DNA of 18,555 bases from the NCBI GenBank assembly GCA_003553825.1, contig PWFL01000009.1, positions 1-18,555 on the forward strand, given 5' to 3'. Both the position numbers and the translations under genes were made by a program. Position 1 is the stretch's first letter, and every line of letters starts with the position of its first letter. The notes beneath the pieces are model-generated. The model did not search any database. It was not told the origin of the DNA and was given only the letters and a program-made list of their open reading frames with translations. Shown here piece by piece: positions 1-7,078 of the stretch. The stretch is from Candidatus Iainarchaeum sp. (GTDB lineage Archaea; B1Sed10-29).

Positions 1-194
1 AATATTTCATTGTCCCAAATCAGACCCGGTTCTACAGCGTAAACTTCTATTTCATATGTGTCTGCAGTAGATTCATTATCTATTCTTGGGATCCCTGCCT
101 CCACTATGTACGGGTCATCAAAGCACCCTATTGTTAGTAGTGTTGTTGTTAGTAGTAGTGTGGTGAGGGTGAATATAGTTGTTTTTTTGTTCAT
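1..194 (-). CDS. Predicted lipoprotein, N-terminal part only
   Basis: The frame opens with ATG at 194 and runs off the left edge, so only about 64 residues are visible. The N-terminus has a classic lipoprotein signal: MNKK, a Thr/Leu-rich hydrophobic stretch (residues 5-22), then a lipobox L-T-I-G-C with the lipidated Cys at about 24. The mature part begins FDDPYIVEAG. The protein should be exported and anchored to the outside of the membrane by its lipid. The start is supported by an AGAGG ribosome site about 7 nt upstream and a TATA-like element at 236-246. The visible mature part matches no family I recognise. It is divergent from the ArsR gene and shows no link to it. Confidence 0.7.
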   Translation of the reverse strand, partial: MNKKTTIFTLTTLLLTTTLLTIGCFDDPYIVEAGIPRIDNESTADTYEIEVYAVEPGLIWDNEI

Positions 195-235
195 GTTTTT
201 TCCTCTATGGGTTGTTATGTGTAAGTGGATTTGTG

Positions 236-246
236 TTTATATATGT
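236..246 (-). promoter_or_regulatory. TATA-like box of the lipoprotein gene
   Basis: On the minus strand the sequence reads CATATATAAAC, an archaeal TATA-box type element about 42-52 bases before the ATG at 194. A start of transcription about 25 nt downstream would leave a leader of roughly 20 nt that includes the AGAGG ribosome site. This is inference from spacing and composition. The rest of the 195-366 gap holds the divergent ArsR promoter and no gene. Confidence 0.4.
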
Positions 247-333
247 TTTCATTATTTCGTGCAACTATTTGTGTTTTGTTTTTGCAGATTTTTATAGGTT
301 TCGTTTTGATGTTCTTGTTTTCTGAGATCAATG

Positions 334-343
334 CTTATATAAA
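334..343 (+). promoter_or_regulatory. TATA box of the arsR-nifS-iscU operon
   Basis: CTTATATAAA lies about 25-30 bp before the ArsR start codon at 367. With usual archaeal spacing, transcription would begin at or right next to the ATG. The message would then be leaderless, which agrees with the lack of a ribosome site before this ATG, while the downstream genes of the operon do have one. Confidence 0.6.
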
Positions 344-348
344 GCACT

Positions 349-368
349 ATATGAATAAATATTCATAT
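349..368 (+). promoter_or_regulatory. Perfect palindrome, likely ArsR-family operator
   Basis: Arms ATATGAATA and TATTCATAT are a perfect 9-bp inverted repeat around a 2-bp AA centre. The shape and the TGAAT...ATTCA core resemble ArsR/SmtB operators, which are imperfect AT-rich palindromes containing TGAA...TTCA. The site lies between the TATA box and the gene and overlaps the first two bases of the start codon of the ArsR gene itself. Binding there would block transcription initiation, so negative autoregulation is the natural reading (inference). Confidence 0.65.
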
Positions 369-702
369 GAACACAGCTCCATACGAAGGCTTTTTCAAAA
401 ACCTTGGAAACAGAACACGTTTCCGAATAATCAAATCACTACAAAACAATTCAAAATCAGTTACAGAAATAGCCAAAGATATAGATATGGAGAAGAGCGC
501 AGTATCACACCATCTAAAAAAACTAAAAGAATGCAACCTCATAAAATCAAAAACACAAGGTAGAAAAAGAATATACTCACTTTCAAAAACAGTAAAACCC
601 GCTTTAAAGGCAGCTGAAAAACACAGCAGGAAATACTGTCAAGGAAAATGCCCCTACAAAGAAAAGACCATTAGAAAAGTTAAAAACAAGGTGAAAGAAT
701 GA
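367..702 (+). CDS. ArsR-family winged-helix transcription regulator
   Basis: This is a 111-residue protein with the ArsR/SmtB fold: N-terminal helix (FFKNLGNRTRFRIIKSL), helix-turn-helix with VTEIAKDIDMEKSAVSHHLKKL at about 32-53, and the beta-wing GRKRIYSLS at about 65-73. The typical metal-box motif ELCVCDL is absent. The C-terminal tail instead carries H86, C91 and C95 (CQGKC), with C56 at the end of the recognition helix; these could bind a metal or an Fe-S cluster or act as a redox pair. The stop overlaps the cysteine desulfurase start (ATGA), so it is translated with the Fe-S genes. I infer that it senses Fe-S, iron or redox status and autoregulates through the palindrome at 349-368. 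Family assignment is secure; ligand and targets are not shown. Confidence 0.9.
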   Translation: MNTAPYEGFFKNLGNRTRFRIIKSLQNNSKSVTEIAKDIDMEKSAVSHHLKKLKECNLIKSKTQGRKRIYSLSKTVKPALKAAEKHSRKYCQGKCPYKEKTIRKVKNKVKE

Positions 703-1871
703 CTGAAAAAAAAGTAGAAGCCTACCTAGACAACGGAGCAACAACAAAGGTAGATCCCGATGCACTGAAGGAAATGAAACCCTACTTCACGGAAAAATAC
801 GGAAACTCCGAGTCACTGCACAAAAAAGGAAAAGAAGCCAAAAAAGCAGTTGAAAAATCCAGAAGGACTATAGCAGATACTATCAACGCCGACAAAAAAG
901 AAATAATCTTCACATCAGGAGGAACCGAATCCGACAACCTGGCACTAAAAGGGACAGCCTACAAGAACAAACAAAAGGGAAAACACATCGTAACCACAAA
1001 AATAGAGCACGATGCAGTACTACAATCGGCAAAATGGCTGGAAGAACAAGGGTTCGAAGTAACCTATCTTAGTGTAGATGAAGAAGGATTCGTAGATTCG
1101 GAAGAACTAAAACAAGCGGTGAATGATCGAACTATACTAGTATCCATAATACACGGAAACAACGAAATAGGGACAATACAGGACCTAAAAACACTCGCAG
1201 AGATAACACACGACTACTCAAATAACGCTTACTTCCACACCGACGCATGCCAGAGCTACACCAAAACAGAACTGGACGTGGAAAAACAAAACCTGGACCT
1301 AGTAACCATCAACGGACACAAAATACACGGACCAAAAGGAACAGGAGCACTATACATAAAAGAAAATACAGAGATAGATACATGGCAGCACGGAGGAGGA
1401 CACGAGAACGGATTAAGATCCGGAACACTCAACGTGCACGGAATAGTAGGATTTGCAGAAGCAGCAAAGAAAAACCACAAAAACAAACAGAAAAACATAC
1501 AAAAAATGACTCAACTAAGAGACAAACTAATACAAGGAACCCTGAAAAAAATAGATAAAACCAAGCTAAACGGTCCAGAAGGAGAAAAACGCCTTCCAAA
1601 CAATATTAATATATGCTTCAACAACATTGAAGGCGAAGCACTATCAGGATACCTCAACAGAAAAAACATATACGCATCAACAGGATCAGCATGCAGCTCC
1701 CTGGAACTTGAACCAAGCCAAGTGTTAAAAGAAATAGGTTTAACCGACCAAGAAGCAAACAGCAGCCTTAGAATGACTCTAAGCAAATTCACAACACAGG
1801 AAGAAATAGAACACACATTAAAAGAACTTCCAGGAGTGGTAAATAGACTGAGAGAGATGTCCCCACTATAA
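699..1871 (+). CDS. Cysteine desulfurase (NifS/IscS type)
   Basis: This PLP enzyme takes sulfur from cysteine to form an enzyme persulfide, leaving alanine, and supplies sulfur for Fe-S clusters and possibly tRNA thiolation. Its 390 residues match the family length. Visible signatures are the N-terminal YLDNGATT, the phosphate-binding FTSGGTESDN (71-80), the PLP-stacking H104 in IEHDAV, the Schiff-base lysine K208 in INGHKIHGPKG, and the persulfide cysteine C332 in STGSACSS. The start overlaps the arsR stop and has AAGGTGA 5 nt upstream. IscU follows 25 nt after the stop, which completes a minimal sulfur donor plus scaffold pair. The gene is nifS- or iscS-like; both names are used in archaea. 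Confidence 0.96.
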   Translation: MTEKKVEAYLDNGATTKVDPDALKEMKPYFTEKYGNSESLHKKGKEAKKAVEKSRRTIADTINADKKEIIFTSGGTESDNLALKGTAYKNKQKGKHIVTTKIEHDAVLQSAKWLEEQGFEVTYLSVDEEGFVDSEELKQAVNDRTILVSIIHGNNEIGTIQDLKTLAEITHDYSNNAYFHTDACQSYTKTELDVEKQNLDLVTINGHKIHGPKGTGALYIKENTEIDTWQHGGGHENGLRSGTLNVHGIVGFAEAAKKNHKNKQKNIQKMTQLRDKLIQGTLKKIDKTKLNGPEGEKRLPNNINICFNNIEGEALSGYLNRKNIYASTGSACSSLELEPSQVLKEIGLTDQEANSSLRMTLSKFTTQEEIEHTLKELPGVVNRLREMSPL

Positions 1872-1896
1872 AAATAATAAAAAATAGGAGATAAAA

Positions 1897-2268
1897 ATGG
1901 ATGAAGAATATTCGGAAGAAACTATAGAAAGATTTCAAGACCCAGAGTACACTGGAGAGATAAAAGAAGCGGACGCAACCGGGAAAGCGGGCAATCCTAG
2001 CTGCGGGGATGTACTGCAAATCTCTCTAAAGATTGAGAATGGCGTGATAAAAAAAGCCAGGTTCAAGACCTACGGATGCATGGCCGCGATAGCCTCAAGC
2101 GACGAACTATGCGAGATGCTCGAAGGAAAAACAATAGAAGAAGCTGAAGAGATCACTGGAGAAGACATCTCCCAAGAACTAGGAGAACTACCACCAGTAA
2201 AACACCACTGCTCCATACTCGGAACAGAAGCACTACAGAATGCGCTGGAGAACTATAGAAAAAAATAA
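1897..2268 (+). CDS. iscU: IscU/NifU-like Fe-S cluster scaffold protein
   Basis: The product is a 123-residue scaffold on which Fe-S clusters are assembled before transfer to apoproteins. All expected ligands are visible: C36 and D38 in NPSCGD, C61 in TYGCMAAIASSDE, and H104-C105 in KHHCSILG. The positions nearly equal those of bacterial IscU. The usual GCGSAIASSS sequence is changed to GCMAAIASSD, a modest divergence around the second cysteine. The gene has an AGGAG site 6 nt before ATG and ends the arsR-nifS-iscU unit. No separate iron donor, ferredoxin or chaperone gene is present nearby, so this is a minimal ISC set. Early residues 1-25 are acidic. Confidence 0.94.
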   Translation: MDEEYSEETIERFQDPEYTGEIKEADATGKAGNPSCGDVLQISLKIENGVIKKARFKTYGCMAAIASSDELCEMLEGKTIEEAEEITGEDISQELGELPPVKHHCSILGTEALQNALENYRKK

Positions 2269-2308
2269 AAACAATAGTTCTCAAAACCTTCCAAAGAAAC
2301 TCCGCTTG

Positions 2309-2364
2309 ATCCAGAGATTTATAAATCCAGAGATTCTTTAAACACCAGGGCCCAATATATAATA
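2309..2364 (+). promoter_or_regulatory. Promoter region of the dcd-like gene with a tandem repeat
   Basis: The 129-bp gap between iscU and the dcd-like gene holds an 11-bp direct repeat, ATCCAGAGATT, at 2309-2319 and 2325-2335, one and a half helical turns apart (16 bp). A TATAAA-like sequence sits between the copies (2320-2325). A second TATA-like element, AATATATAATA at 2354-2364, is better placed for a start just before the AAGGAG site. The repeat could be a binding site for a regulator; this is inference from layout only. Confidence 0.4.
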
Positions 2365-2397
2365 GAAATTAATATAAACATTCAAGGAGAGATGAAA

Positions 2398-2958
2398 ATG
2401 CTATCAAAAAAAGATATAGAGAAAAGAGTGGAAGAAGGAGAACTCGAAATAGAGCCCTGGAACCCGAGTAATCTAAAACCAGCGAGCCTGGCAGTACACC
2501 TTGACGACGAAATAGCCGAGCCAAAAAACGGAGAAATAGATCCCTTATCCGAAGAGAACTACGATAAACACTTTAAAAAAAGAAAACTCTCATCAGGAGA
2601 AGTAATAAAGCTAGGGCCAGGAGATTTTATACTAGCGAAAACATGGGAATCATTTGGAATACCAAAAGACCTAGCAGCACTCATGGACGGAAAAACAACT
2701 CTAGCAAGACTAGGCATATCTGTAACACAAGGCGCAATGCTGGTACACCCAGGATCAGGAAAACCAGAACCAAGAAAAATAATACTGGAGATAAAGAACG
2801 ACGGCCCTTTCATCATAAAACTAACCAACGACATGCAGATAGGAGAAGTATTTTTCCACGAACTAAAAACACCTAGTGATGTGGGATACGACGAAAAATG
2901 GGACTACGGACAGAGAAAAAACCTTAACGAGCTCACACCAAAAGTAGAAAGCTTCTAA
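2398..2958 (+). CDS. dcd: dCTP deaminase / dUTPase family protein
   Basis: The 186-residue protein belongs to the trimeric dUTPase fold family, whose members deaminate dCTP to dUTP and/or hydrolyse dUTP to dUMP for thymidylate synthesis. Support comes from GPGDFILAKTWE (73-84), the substrate-binding DGKTTLARLGI (97-107), and HPGSG...IILEIKN with the likely catalytic Glu at 131. In the first, the usual RSSLARLG of Dcd is KTTLARLG. The usual DLRLG motif near residue 30 is altered to SLAVHLD, so deaminase versus dUTPase activity is uncertain. I chose ATG 2398 over ATG 2392 because AAGGAG is then 8 nt away and the protein begins MLSKKDI as in the family. It lies upstream of PheS with a 38-nt gap; a thymidylate kinase lies further on. 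Confidence 0.82.
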   Translation: MLSKKDIEKRVEEGELEIEPWNPSNLKPASLAVHLDDEIAEPKNGEIDPLSEENYDKHFKKRKLSSGEVIKLGPGDFILAKTWESFGIPKDLAALMDGKTTLARLGISVTQGAMLVHPGSGKPEPRKIILEIKNDGPFIIKLTNDMQIGEVFFHELKTPSDVGYDEKWDYGQRKNLNELTPKVESF

Positions 2959-2996
2959 CCTGGAGAAACATTCAAAAATCCAATCGAGGTATTCGG

Positions 2997-4256
2997 ATGT
3001 ATAAACTAACAGAAGAGGGAAAAAAATACCTAGCGGAAAAAGAACTTCCTGAAAAACAACTAGTTAAAAAAATTCAAGAAGAACCAAGAGAAATTCAAGA
3101 ACTTGAAAAAGAATTAGAAAATTTTGACATAGCCGTAAACTGGGCAAAAAAGAAAGACTTAATAGAAATAGACCAGGGAAAGATAAAACTACTCAAAGAA
3201 CCATCAAACTACCCTGAAGAAGAAGCACTCCAACAAATAGAACAAGGAAACGAACCTGAACCAAAATCAATCGAGAAACTACTCAAAAGAAACTTAATAA
3301 AAGAAATAAGAGAAAACGTGGTCAAAAAAGCAAGGAATCAAATCGAAGGAAAAAAAGAAATCACACACCTAACACCCGAACTAATACAAACAGAGCTATG
3401 GGAAGAAACAAAATTCAAAAAATACAATATAAAAGCACTTGGAAAGAAGAAACACCCGGCAAAAAAACACATACTGACACATTATATAAACAAGATTAGA
3501 AGAATATTCCTAGACATGGGATTCCAAGAAAAAACAGGATCATACGTAGAATCCAGCTTCTGGAACTTCGACGCACTCTACACAGCACAGGATCACCCAG
3601 TAAGAGAAATGCAGGACACATTCTTCACCAAAAAACCAGAAAAAGCGGAACTACCCGGCCAAAGCACGGTGAAAAACGTTAAAAAAATGCACGAAGAAGG
3701 AGACGAAGAATCAAAGGGCTGGGGATACGAATGGAGTGAAGAAGAAGCAAAAAAACCAGTACTAAGAACCCATACCACGTCATTAACCATCAAAGCACTT
3801 AAAGAAATCGAGCCACCAGCAAAGATATTCTCAATAGGACGAGTATTCAGAAATGAAACAATAGACTACTCACACATCCCAGAGTTCGCACAGGTCGAAG
3901 GAATAGTAGCAGCAGAAGAAATGAACTTCAAAAACCTATTAGGATACTTGGAAGAATTCTACAATAAAATGGGGTTCGAAAAAGTAAGATTCAGACCAGG
4001 ATACTTCCCATACACAGAGATGTCAGTAGAACCAGAAGTATACTACGAACCAAAAGACGAATGGCTGGAAATGGGAGGATCAGGCATATTTAGACCGGAA
4101 GTAACCAGGCCAATGGGAATAGATGTACCAGTACTAGCATGGGGGCTAGGGCTGGAAAGAATAGCAATGCTAGATCCAGATATAACAGATATCAGGGACT
4201 TCTACTGCAAGAACGACCTGGAACTGCTTAGAAACAAACAAATAAAATTAGAGTGA
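2997..4256 (+). CDS. pheS: Phenylalanyl-tRNA synthetase alpha subunit
   Basis: This is the catalytic subunit of the alpha2-beta2 synthetase that charges tRNA-Phe. Class II features are clear: QDHPVREMQDTFF near residues 197-209, motif 2 FRNETIDYSHIPEFAQVEG from about 282, and motif 3 GLGLERIAML from about 382. GSGIFRPEVTRP lies in the phenylalanine pocket region. At 419 residues it is shorter than the roughly 500 typical of archaeal PheS; the N-terminal part (1-150) holds fewer winged-helix-like segments but still has charged helices. A GAGGT site stands 6 nt before ATG. Its stop nearly touches the pheT start, so the two subunits are translationally coupled. Confidence 0.96.
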   Translation: MYKLTEEGKKYLAEKELPEKQLVKKIQEEPREIQELEKELENFDIAVNWAKKKDLIEIDQGKIKLLKEPSNYPEEEALQQIEQGNEPEPKSIEKLLKRNLIKEIRENVVKKARNQIEGKKEITHLTPELIQTELWEETKFKKYNIKALGKKKHPAKKHILTHYINKIRRIFLDMGFQEKTGSYVESSFWNFDALYTAQDHPVREMQDTFFTKKPEKAELPGQSTVKNVKKMHEEGDEESKGWGYEWSEEEAKKPVLRTHTTSLTIKALKEIEPPAKIFSIGRVFRNETIDYSHIPEFAQVEGIVAAEEMNFKNLLGYLEEFYNKMGFEKVRFRPGYFPYTEMSVEPEVYYEPKDEWLEMGGSGIFRPEVTRPMGIDVPVLAWGLGLERIAMLDPDITDIRDFYCKNDLELLRNKQIKLE

Positions 4257-4261
4257 TGAAA

Positions 4262-5914
4262 ATGCCAGTAGTAGAATTCAACATAAAAGAACTCGAAAAA
4301 CTAACGGACAAAACACTCACCAAGGAAATCCTAGAGGAAAAAATACCAATGCTAGGATGCGACATAGAACACATAGACGATGAAAAAGTGAGATACGAAG
4401 TGTTTCCAAACAGGCCCGACATGTTGAGCCAAGAAGGATTCGCCCGAGCCCTGAAATACTTCTTTGGACTGGACAAAGGAATACCCGAATACAAAACAGA
4501 AAAATCCGGTATAAAACTAAACCGAGAAAAAGTAAAAGCAAGACCAAAAATAACCGCAGCAGCAGTAAAAAACATAAAATTAACCGATGAAATACTAAGA
4601 TCATTGATGCAGACACAGGAAAAATTACACAAAACCCTGGGAAGAGAAAGAAGAAAATTAGCAATAGGAATCCATGACCTCGACAAAGTGGAACCACCAT
4701 TCACCTACAAAGCGGTCAAACCAAACAAGTTCAAGTTCAAACCACTCAACTGGAACCAAGAACTCACACTAAAACAAATACAGGAAAAACACGAAAAGGG
4801 TAAATACGCAGACATACTGGAAGGAAACGAAAAATGGCCAGTTATAACCGACAAGAACGGACAAACACTCAGCTTTCCACCTGTAATAAACTCCAAAACA
4901 ACCGAAGTAACGGAAAACACCGAGAACCTATTCATAGATGTCACGGGGACGGATCAAGAAACAATAGAAAGAGCCCTAAACATAGTAGTAAATTCCTTAA
5001 GAGATAGAGAAGGAGAAATAAGTACAGTAGAAGTTGAAGGACTGGGAGAAAGACCCTATCTAGAACCAGAAGAGATCACTATTGATTTAGAATACGTCAA
5101 TGAGATGCTTGGAACGGATTTCAGAGGAGAAAAATTCAAAAAATACGTGGAAGAAATGGGATACGACTTCAAAGGAAAAATAGGAATGAGCTACACGGAA
5201 GAAAAAACAATACTCATCCCTCCATACAGAACCGATATAATGCATCCTATAGACATAGTTGAAGATATAGCAATAAGACACGGATACGACCAATTCAACA
5301 CAGAACTACCTACTGTAGCTACGACAGCCAAATCAAACAAAGAAACGGATAAAAAAGAAAAATTAAAAGAATTAATCATTGGCTACGGTTACCAAGAAGT
5401 AAAGAACATGGTTCTAACAAACAAACAAAACCAGTTCACCAAGATGAACAAAGAACCAGAACAAGAGACCTTGGTAGAATTGAAAAACCCACTGGACAAA
5501 AACCACTCAATCTGCAGAAACAAAGCCTTGCCTCAATTACTTAAAAATCTATCCAACAACCAACATGTGTCTTATCCACAAAAAATATTCGAATTAGCGA
5601 AATGCCTGGAACTGGATGAAAAAAGTTATAACAAGGTAAAAGCTATTGAAAAACTAGCAATAGCAAAGACAGATACTCAAGTTAACTACAATGAAATAAC
5701 AGCTCTATTAGATAGCTTTATGAAGAACTTAGGAATAGGATATGAACTAAAAAAGACTAAAGATCCAACTTTCATGAAGGGTAGGAGAGCGGCGATAATC
5801 CATCAGGATAAAGAAATAGGTAGACTCGGGGAGATACATCCAAAGGTTCTCAATAACTGGGATATAGAAAAACCAGTAATAGCGCTGGAAATAGAGATTG
5901 ATAAATTCTTGTAA
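4262..5914 (+). CDS. pheT: Phenylalanyl-tRNA synthetase beta subunit (archaeal type)
   Basis: The 550-residue protein has the compact archaeal/eukaryotic PheT form, without the bacterial N-terminal EMAP-like and C-terminal anticodon-binding domains. It opens with MPVVEFNIKELEKL, carries the conserved FPNRPDMLS near residue 46, a B5-like segment (ITIDLEYVNEMLG, near 272), and a C-terminal catalytic-like core with GYGYQEVKNMVLTN and GRRAAIIHQDKEIGRLGEIHPKVL. Upstream in-frame GTG 4253 and ATG 4256 are possible starts. ATG 4262 fits the family start and has GTGAT 4-5 nt upstream, inside the pheS stop region. It ends the plus-strand block; tRNA-Thr is encoded convergently 20 bp further on. Confidence 0.95.
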   Translation: MPVVEFNIKELEKLTDKTLTKEILEEKIPMLGCDIEHIDDEKVRYEVFPNRPDMLSQEGFARALKYFFGLDKGIPEYKTEKSGIKLNREKVKARPKITAAAVKNIKLTDEILRSLMQTQEKLHKTLGRERRKLAIGIHDLDKVEPPFTYKAVKPNKFKFKPLNWNQELTLKQIQEKHEKGKYADILEGNEKWPVITDKNGQTLSFPPVINSKTTEVTENTENLFIDVTGTDQETIERALNIVVNSLRDREGEISTVEVEGLGERPYLEPEEITIDLEYVNEMLGTDFRGEKFKKYVEEMGYDFKGKIGMSYTEEKTILIPPYRTDIMHPIDIVEDIAIRHGYDQFNTELPTVATTAKSNKETDKKEKLKELIIGYGYQEVKNMVLTNKQNQFTKMNKEPEQETLVELKNPLDKNHSICRNKALPQLLKNLSNNQHVSYPQKIFELAKCLELDEKSYNKVKAIEKLAIAKTDTQVNYNEITALLDSFMKNLGIGYELKKTKDPTFMKGRRAAIIHQDKEIGRLGEIHPKVLNNWDIEKPVIALEIEIDKFL

Positions 5915-5934
5915 CTTTTTATCATTTAATTTGA

Positions 5935-6007
5935 AGCCTTGGCCGGGATTTGAACCCGGGACCTCATCCTTACCATGGATACGCTCTACCAGCTGAGCTA
6001 CCAAGGC
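5935..6007 (-). tRNA. tRNA-Thr (anticodon GGT)
   Basis: The minus strand folds as a full cloverleaf of 73 nt. The acceptor GCCTTGG/CCAAGGC is perfectly paired. The D arm is GCTC...GAGC, the anticodon stem TATCC/GGATG has one wobble pair, the loop is ATGGTAA with anticodon GGT, and the T arm is CCGGG-TTCAAAT-CCCGG. The discriminator is T (U73), and CCA is not encoded. It begins 5 bp after the tmk stop codon and is probably transcribed with it. Confidence 0.96.
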
Positions 6008-6012
6008 ATGAT

Positions 6013-6699
6013 TTAGTTAATATAGCTTTCAATGTTTTTCATTATTTCTTTGTGTATATCTTCAATGTTTCTAAGTTCTCCGTTTTCCACGCAGTTTACT
6101 ATGATCCATTTGTCCTTTTCTTCAGCTAATTGATGGTAGTTGTTATATACTTTTTCCTGAAAATCAGAGATGGATTCGTGTATGTCTCTTTTATCATTCC
6201 CCATGTATTCTCTTATGCTTTTCTGATCGTGGAGTTCGTAAGCTTCTTTTGGTGATACGTCTAAAAATATAACTATGTCTGATTGAGGTAGTCTTCCTTC
6301 TACTGTTTCTATCCACTTTATTAATTCTCTTCTTTCTTTACCTTCATATTCGGCAGTTTGGTACCCTAGATTTGATTCGATGTATCTATCTGAAATCACT
6401 ATTTTTCCTTCTTCTACATAGTTTTGGAGTTCTTCTTTGAACTGGTATCTATCCATAGCGTACAACATACATCTTATTTCTACAGGTATTTCTTCTTTAT
6501 CTCCGAATTCCCCTCTTAAGTATTTTCCCACCAAGGAACCGAATTCTGTATCGTATTTTGGAAAATCTATATATTCTACTTCTTCTCCTTTTTCTTCGAG
6601 CTTTTTAACTAGTTTATCGGTTTGGGTTCCTTTCCCGGAAGCATCTATCCCCTCGACCACTATGAATAGTCCGTTTCCTTTTTCTCTTATATCCTTCAT
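6013..6699 (-). CDS. tmk: Thymidylate kinase (dTMP kinase)
   Basis: The enzyme phosphorylates dTMP to dTDP with ATP in the cytoplasm, on the way to dTTP. The 228-residue protein shows the P-loop EGIDASGKGTQ (16-26), the dTMP-contacting FPKY (47-50), and the DRY-type motif SDRYIESNLGYQ (103-114), which ends in the usual Y-Q pair. The lid region after residue 118 (YEGKERRELIKW) has the family's charged residues. An AGGTGA site lies 4 nt before ATG. The neighbouring tRNA-Thr begins 5 bp after the stop. With the dcd-like gene at 2398 it represents dTTP synthesis, although the two are on opposite strands. C-terminal residues 200-228 look ordinary for an archaeal Tmk. Confidence 0.95.
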   Translation of the reverse strand: MKDIREKGNGLFIVVEGIDASGKGTQTDKLVKKLEEKGEEVEYIDFPKYDTEFGSLVGKYLRGEFGDKEEIPVEIRCMLYAMDRYQFKEELQNYVEEGKIVISDRYIESNLGYQTAEYEGKERRELIKWIETVEGRLPQSDIVIFLDVSPKEAYELHDQKSIREYMGNDKRDIHESISDFQEKVYNNYHQLAEEKDKWIIVNCVENGELRNIEDIHKEIMKNIESYIN

Positions 6700-6735
6700 T
6701 TTTTCACCTGTATTCTTTTAGTCTTATTGTGAGCC

Positions 6736-6748
6736 TTAAAAATATATC
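6736..6748 (-). promoter_or_regulatory. TATA-like box for tmk and tRNA-Thr
   Basis: The minus strand reads GATATATTTTTAA, a TATA-like element about 37-49 bases before the tmk ATG. Usual archaeal spacing would give a leader of roughly 15-20 nt that contains the AGGTGA site. Assignment rests on spacing and composition only. Confidence 0.35.
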
Positions 6749-6770
6749 TTTCCCTTATCTTTTGAGTTAG

Positions 6771-6854
6771 TGCAGGGAAGGGGATTTGAACCCCTGAAGG
6801 CACTAAGCCAATGCGCCCTGAACGCATTGCGTTTGACCGCTCCGCCATCCCTGC
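6771..6854 (-). tRNA. tRNA-Leu (anticodon CAG)
   Basis: This is an 84-nt class II tRNA on the minus strand. The acceptor GCAGGGA/TCCCTGC, the anticodon arm ATGCG-TTCAGGG-CGCAT with anticodon CAG, the long variable arm (GGC...GCC) and the T arm AGGGG-TTCAAAT-CCCCT all pair. The discriminator is A73, which leucine tRNAs require. CCA is not encoded. It lies 26 bp after the tRNA-Arg gene and is probably part of the same transcript. Confidence 0.95.
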
Positions 6855-6880
6855 TTTTTCATGGGTTTTATTAGATGGAG

Positions 6881-7037
6881 CGGGCTCGAGGGGATTTGAA
6901 CCCCTGACTTGCTGGTCTCCCCGAAACTTTTTGAAAAAGTTTCATCAAAATTTTTGATCTAGCTTTTTGGGATGAAATCCTTTTTTCTAAAAGGTTCTCC
7001 GAAGCCAGCCGCGCTGTCCTGGCTGCGCTACGAGCCC
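6881..7037 (-). tRNA. tRNA-Arg (anticodon TCG), intron-containing
   Basis: Exons flank an 82-nt intron after position 37; the mature tRNA is 75 nt. The acceptor GGGCTCG/CGAGCCC, the D arm GCGC...GCGC, the anticodon stem GCTGG/CCAGC and the T arm AGGGG-TTCAAAT-CCCCT all pair. The loop after splicing is CTTCGGA, giving anticodon TCG for CGA codons. The discriminator is G73, usual for arginine tRNAs. An AT-rich TATA-like stretch (about 7045-7060) precedes the gene and may be its promoter; otherwise it is read through from the membrane-protein gene. Confidence 0.92.
6917..6998 (-). other. tRNA-Arg intron with bulge-helix-bulge splice sites
   Basis: The ends form the archaeal splicing-endonuclease target. 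Anticodon stem GCTGG pairs with CCAGC. The 3-nt bulges are GG^A (5' site) and AG^A (3' site). The central 4-bp helix CTTC/GGGG has two G-U pairs. Inside, the intron can form three consecutive hairpins: CCTTTT with AAAAGG, ATCAAAA with TTTTGAT, and GAAACTTTTT with AAAAAGTTTC, the last a perfect 10-bp inverted repeat separated by one base. It carries no ORF. Cleavage positions are inferred from the fold. Confidence 0.85.
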
Positions 7038-7078
7038 TTTATTTTTATTATAATTTATTATTGGGATTTGATGTGTTT

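Noticed and set aside
58..563. Plus-strand ORFs overlapping the lipoprotein and ArsR genes
   Set aside because: They run through the promoter and operator region and are out of frame with the recognisable ArsR and lipoprotein sequences.
5747..6004. A minus-strand ORF of 85 residues over the end of pheT and tRNA-Thr
   Set aside because: Its start is the translated tRNA (VAQLVER...GSNPG), a well-known artefact, and the remainder is antisense to pheT.
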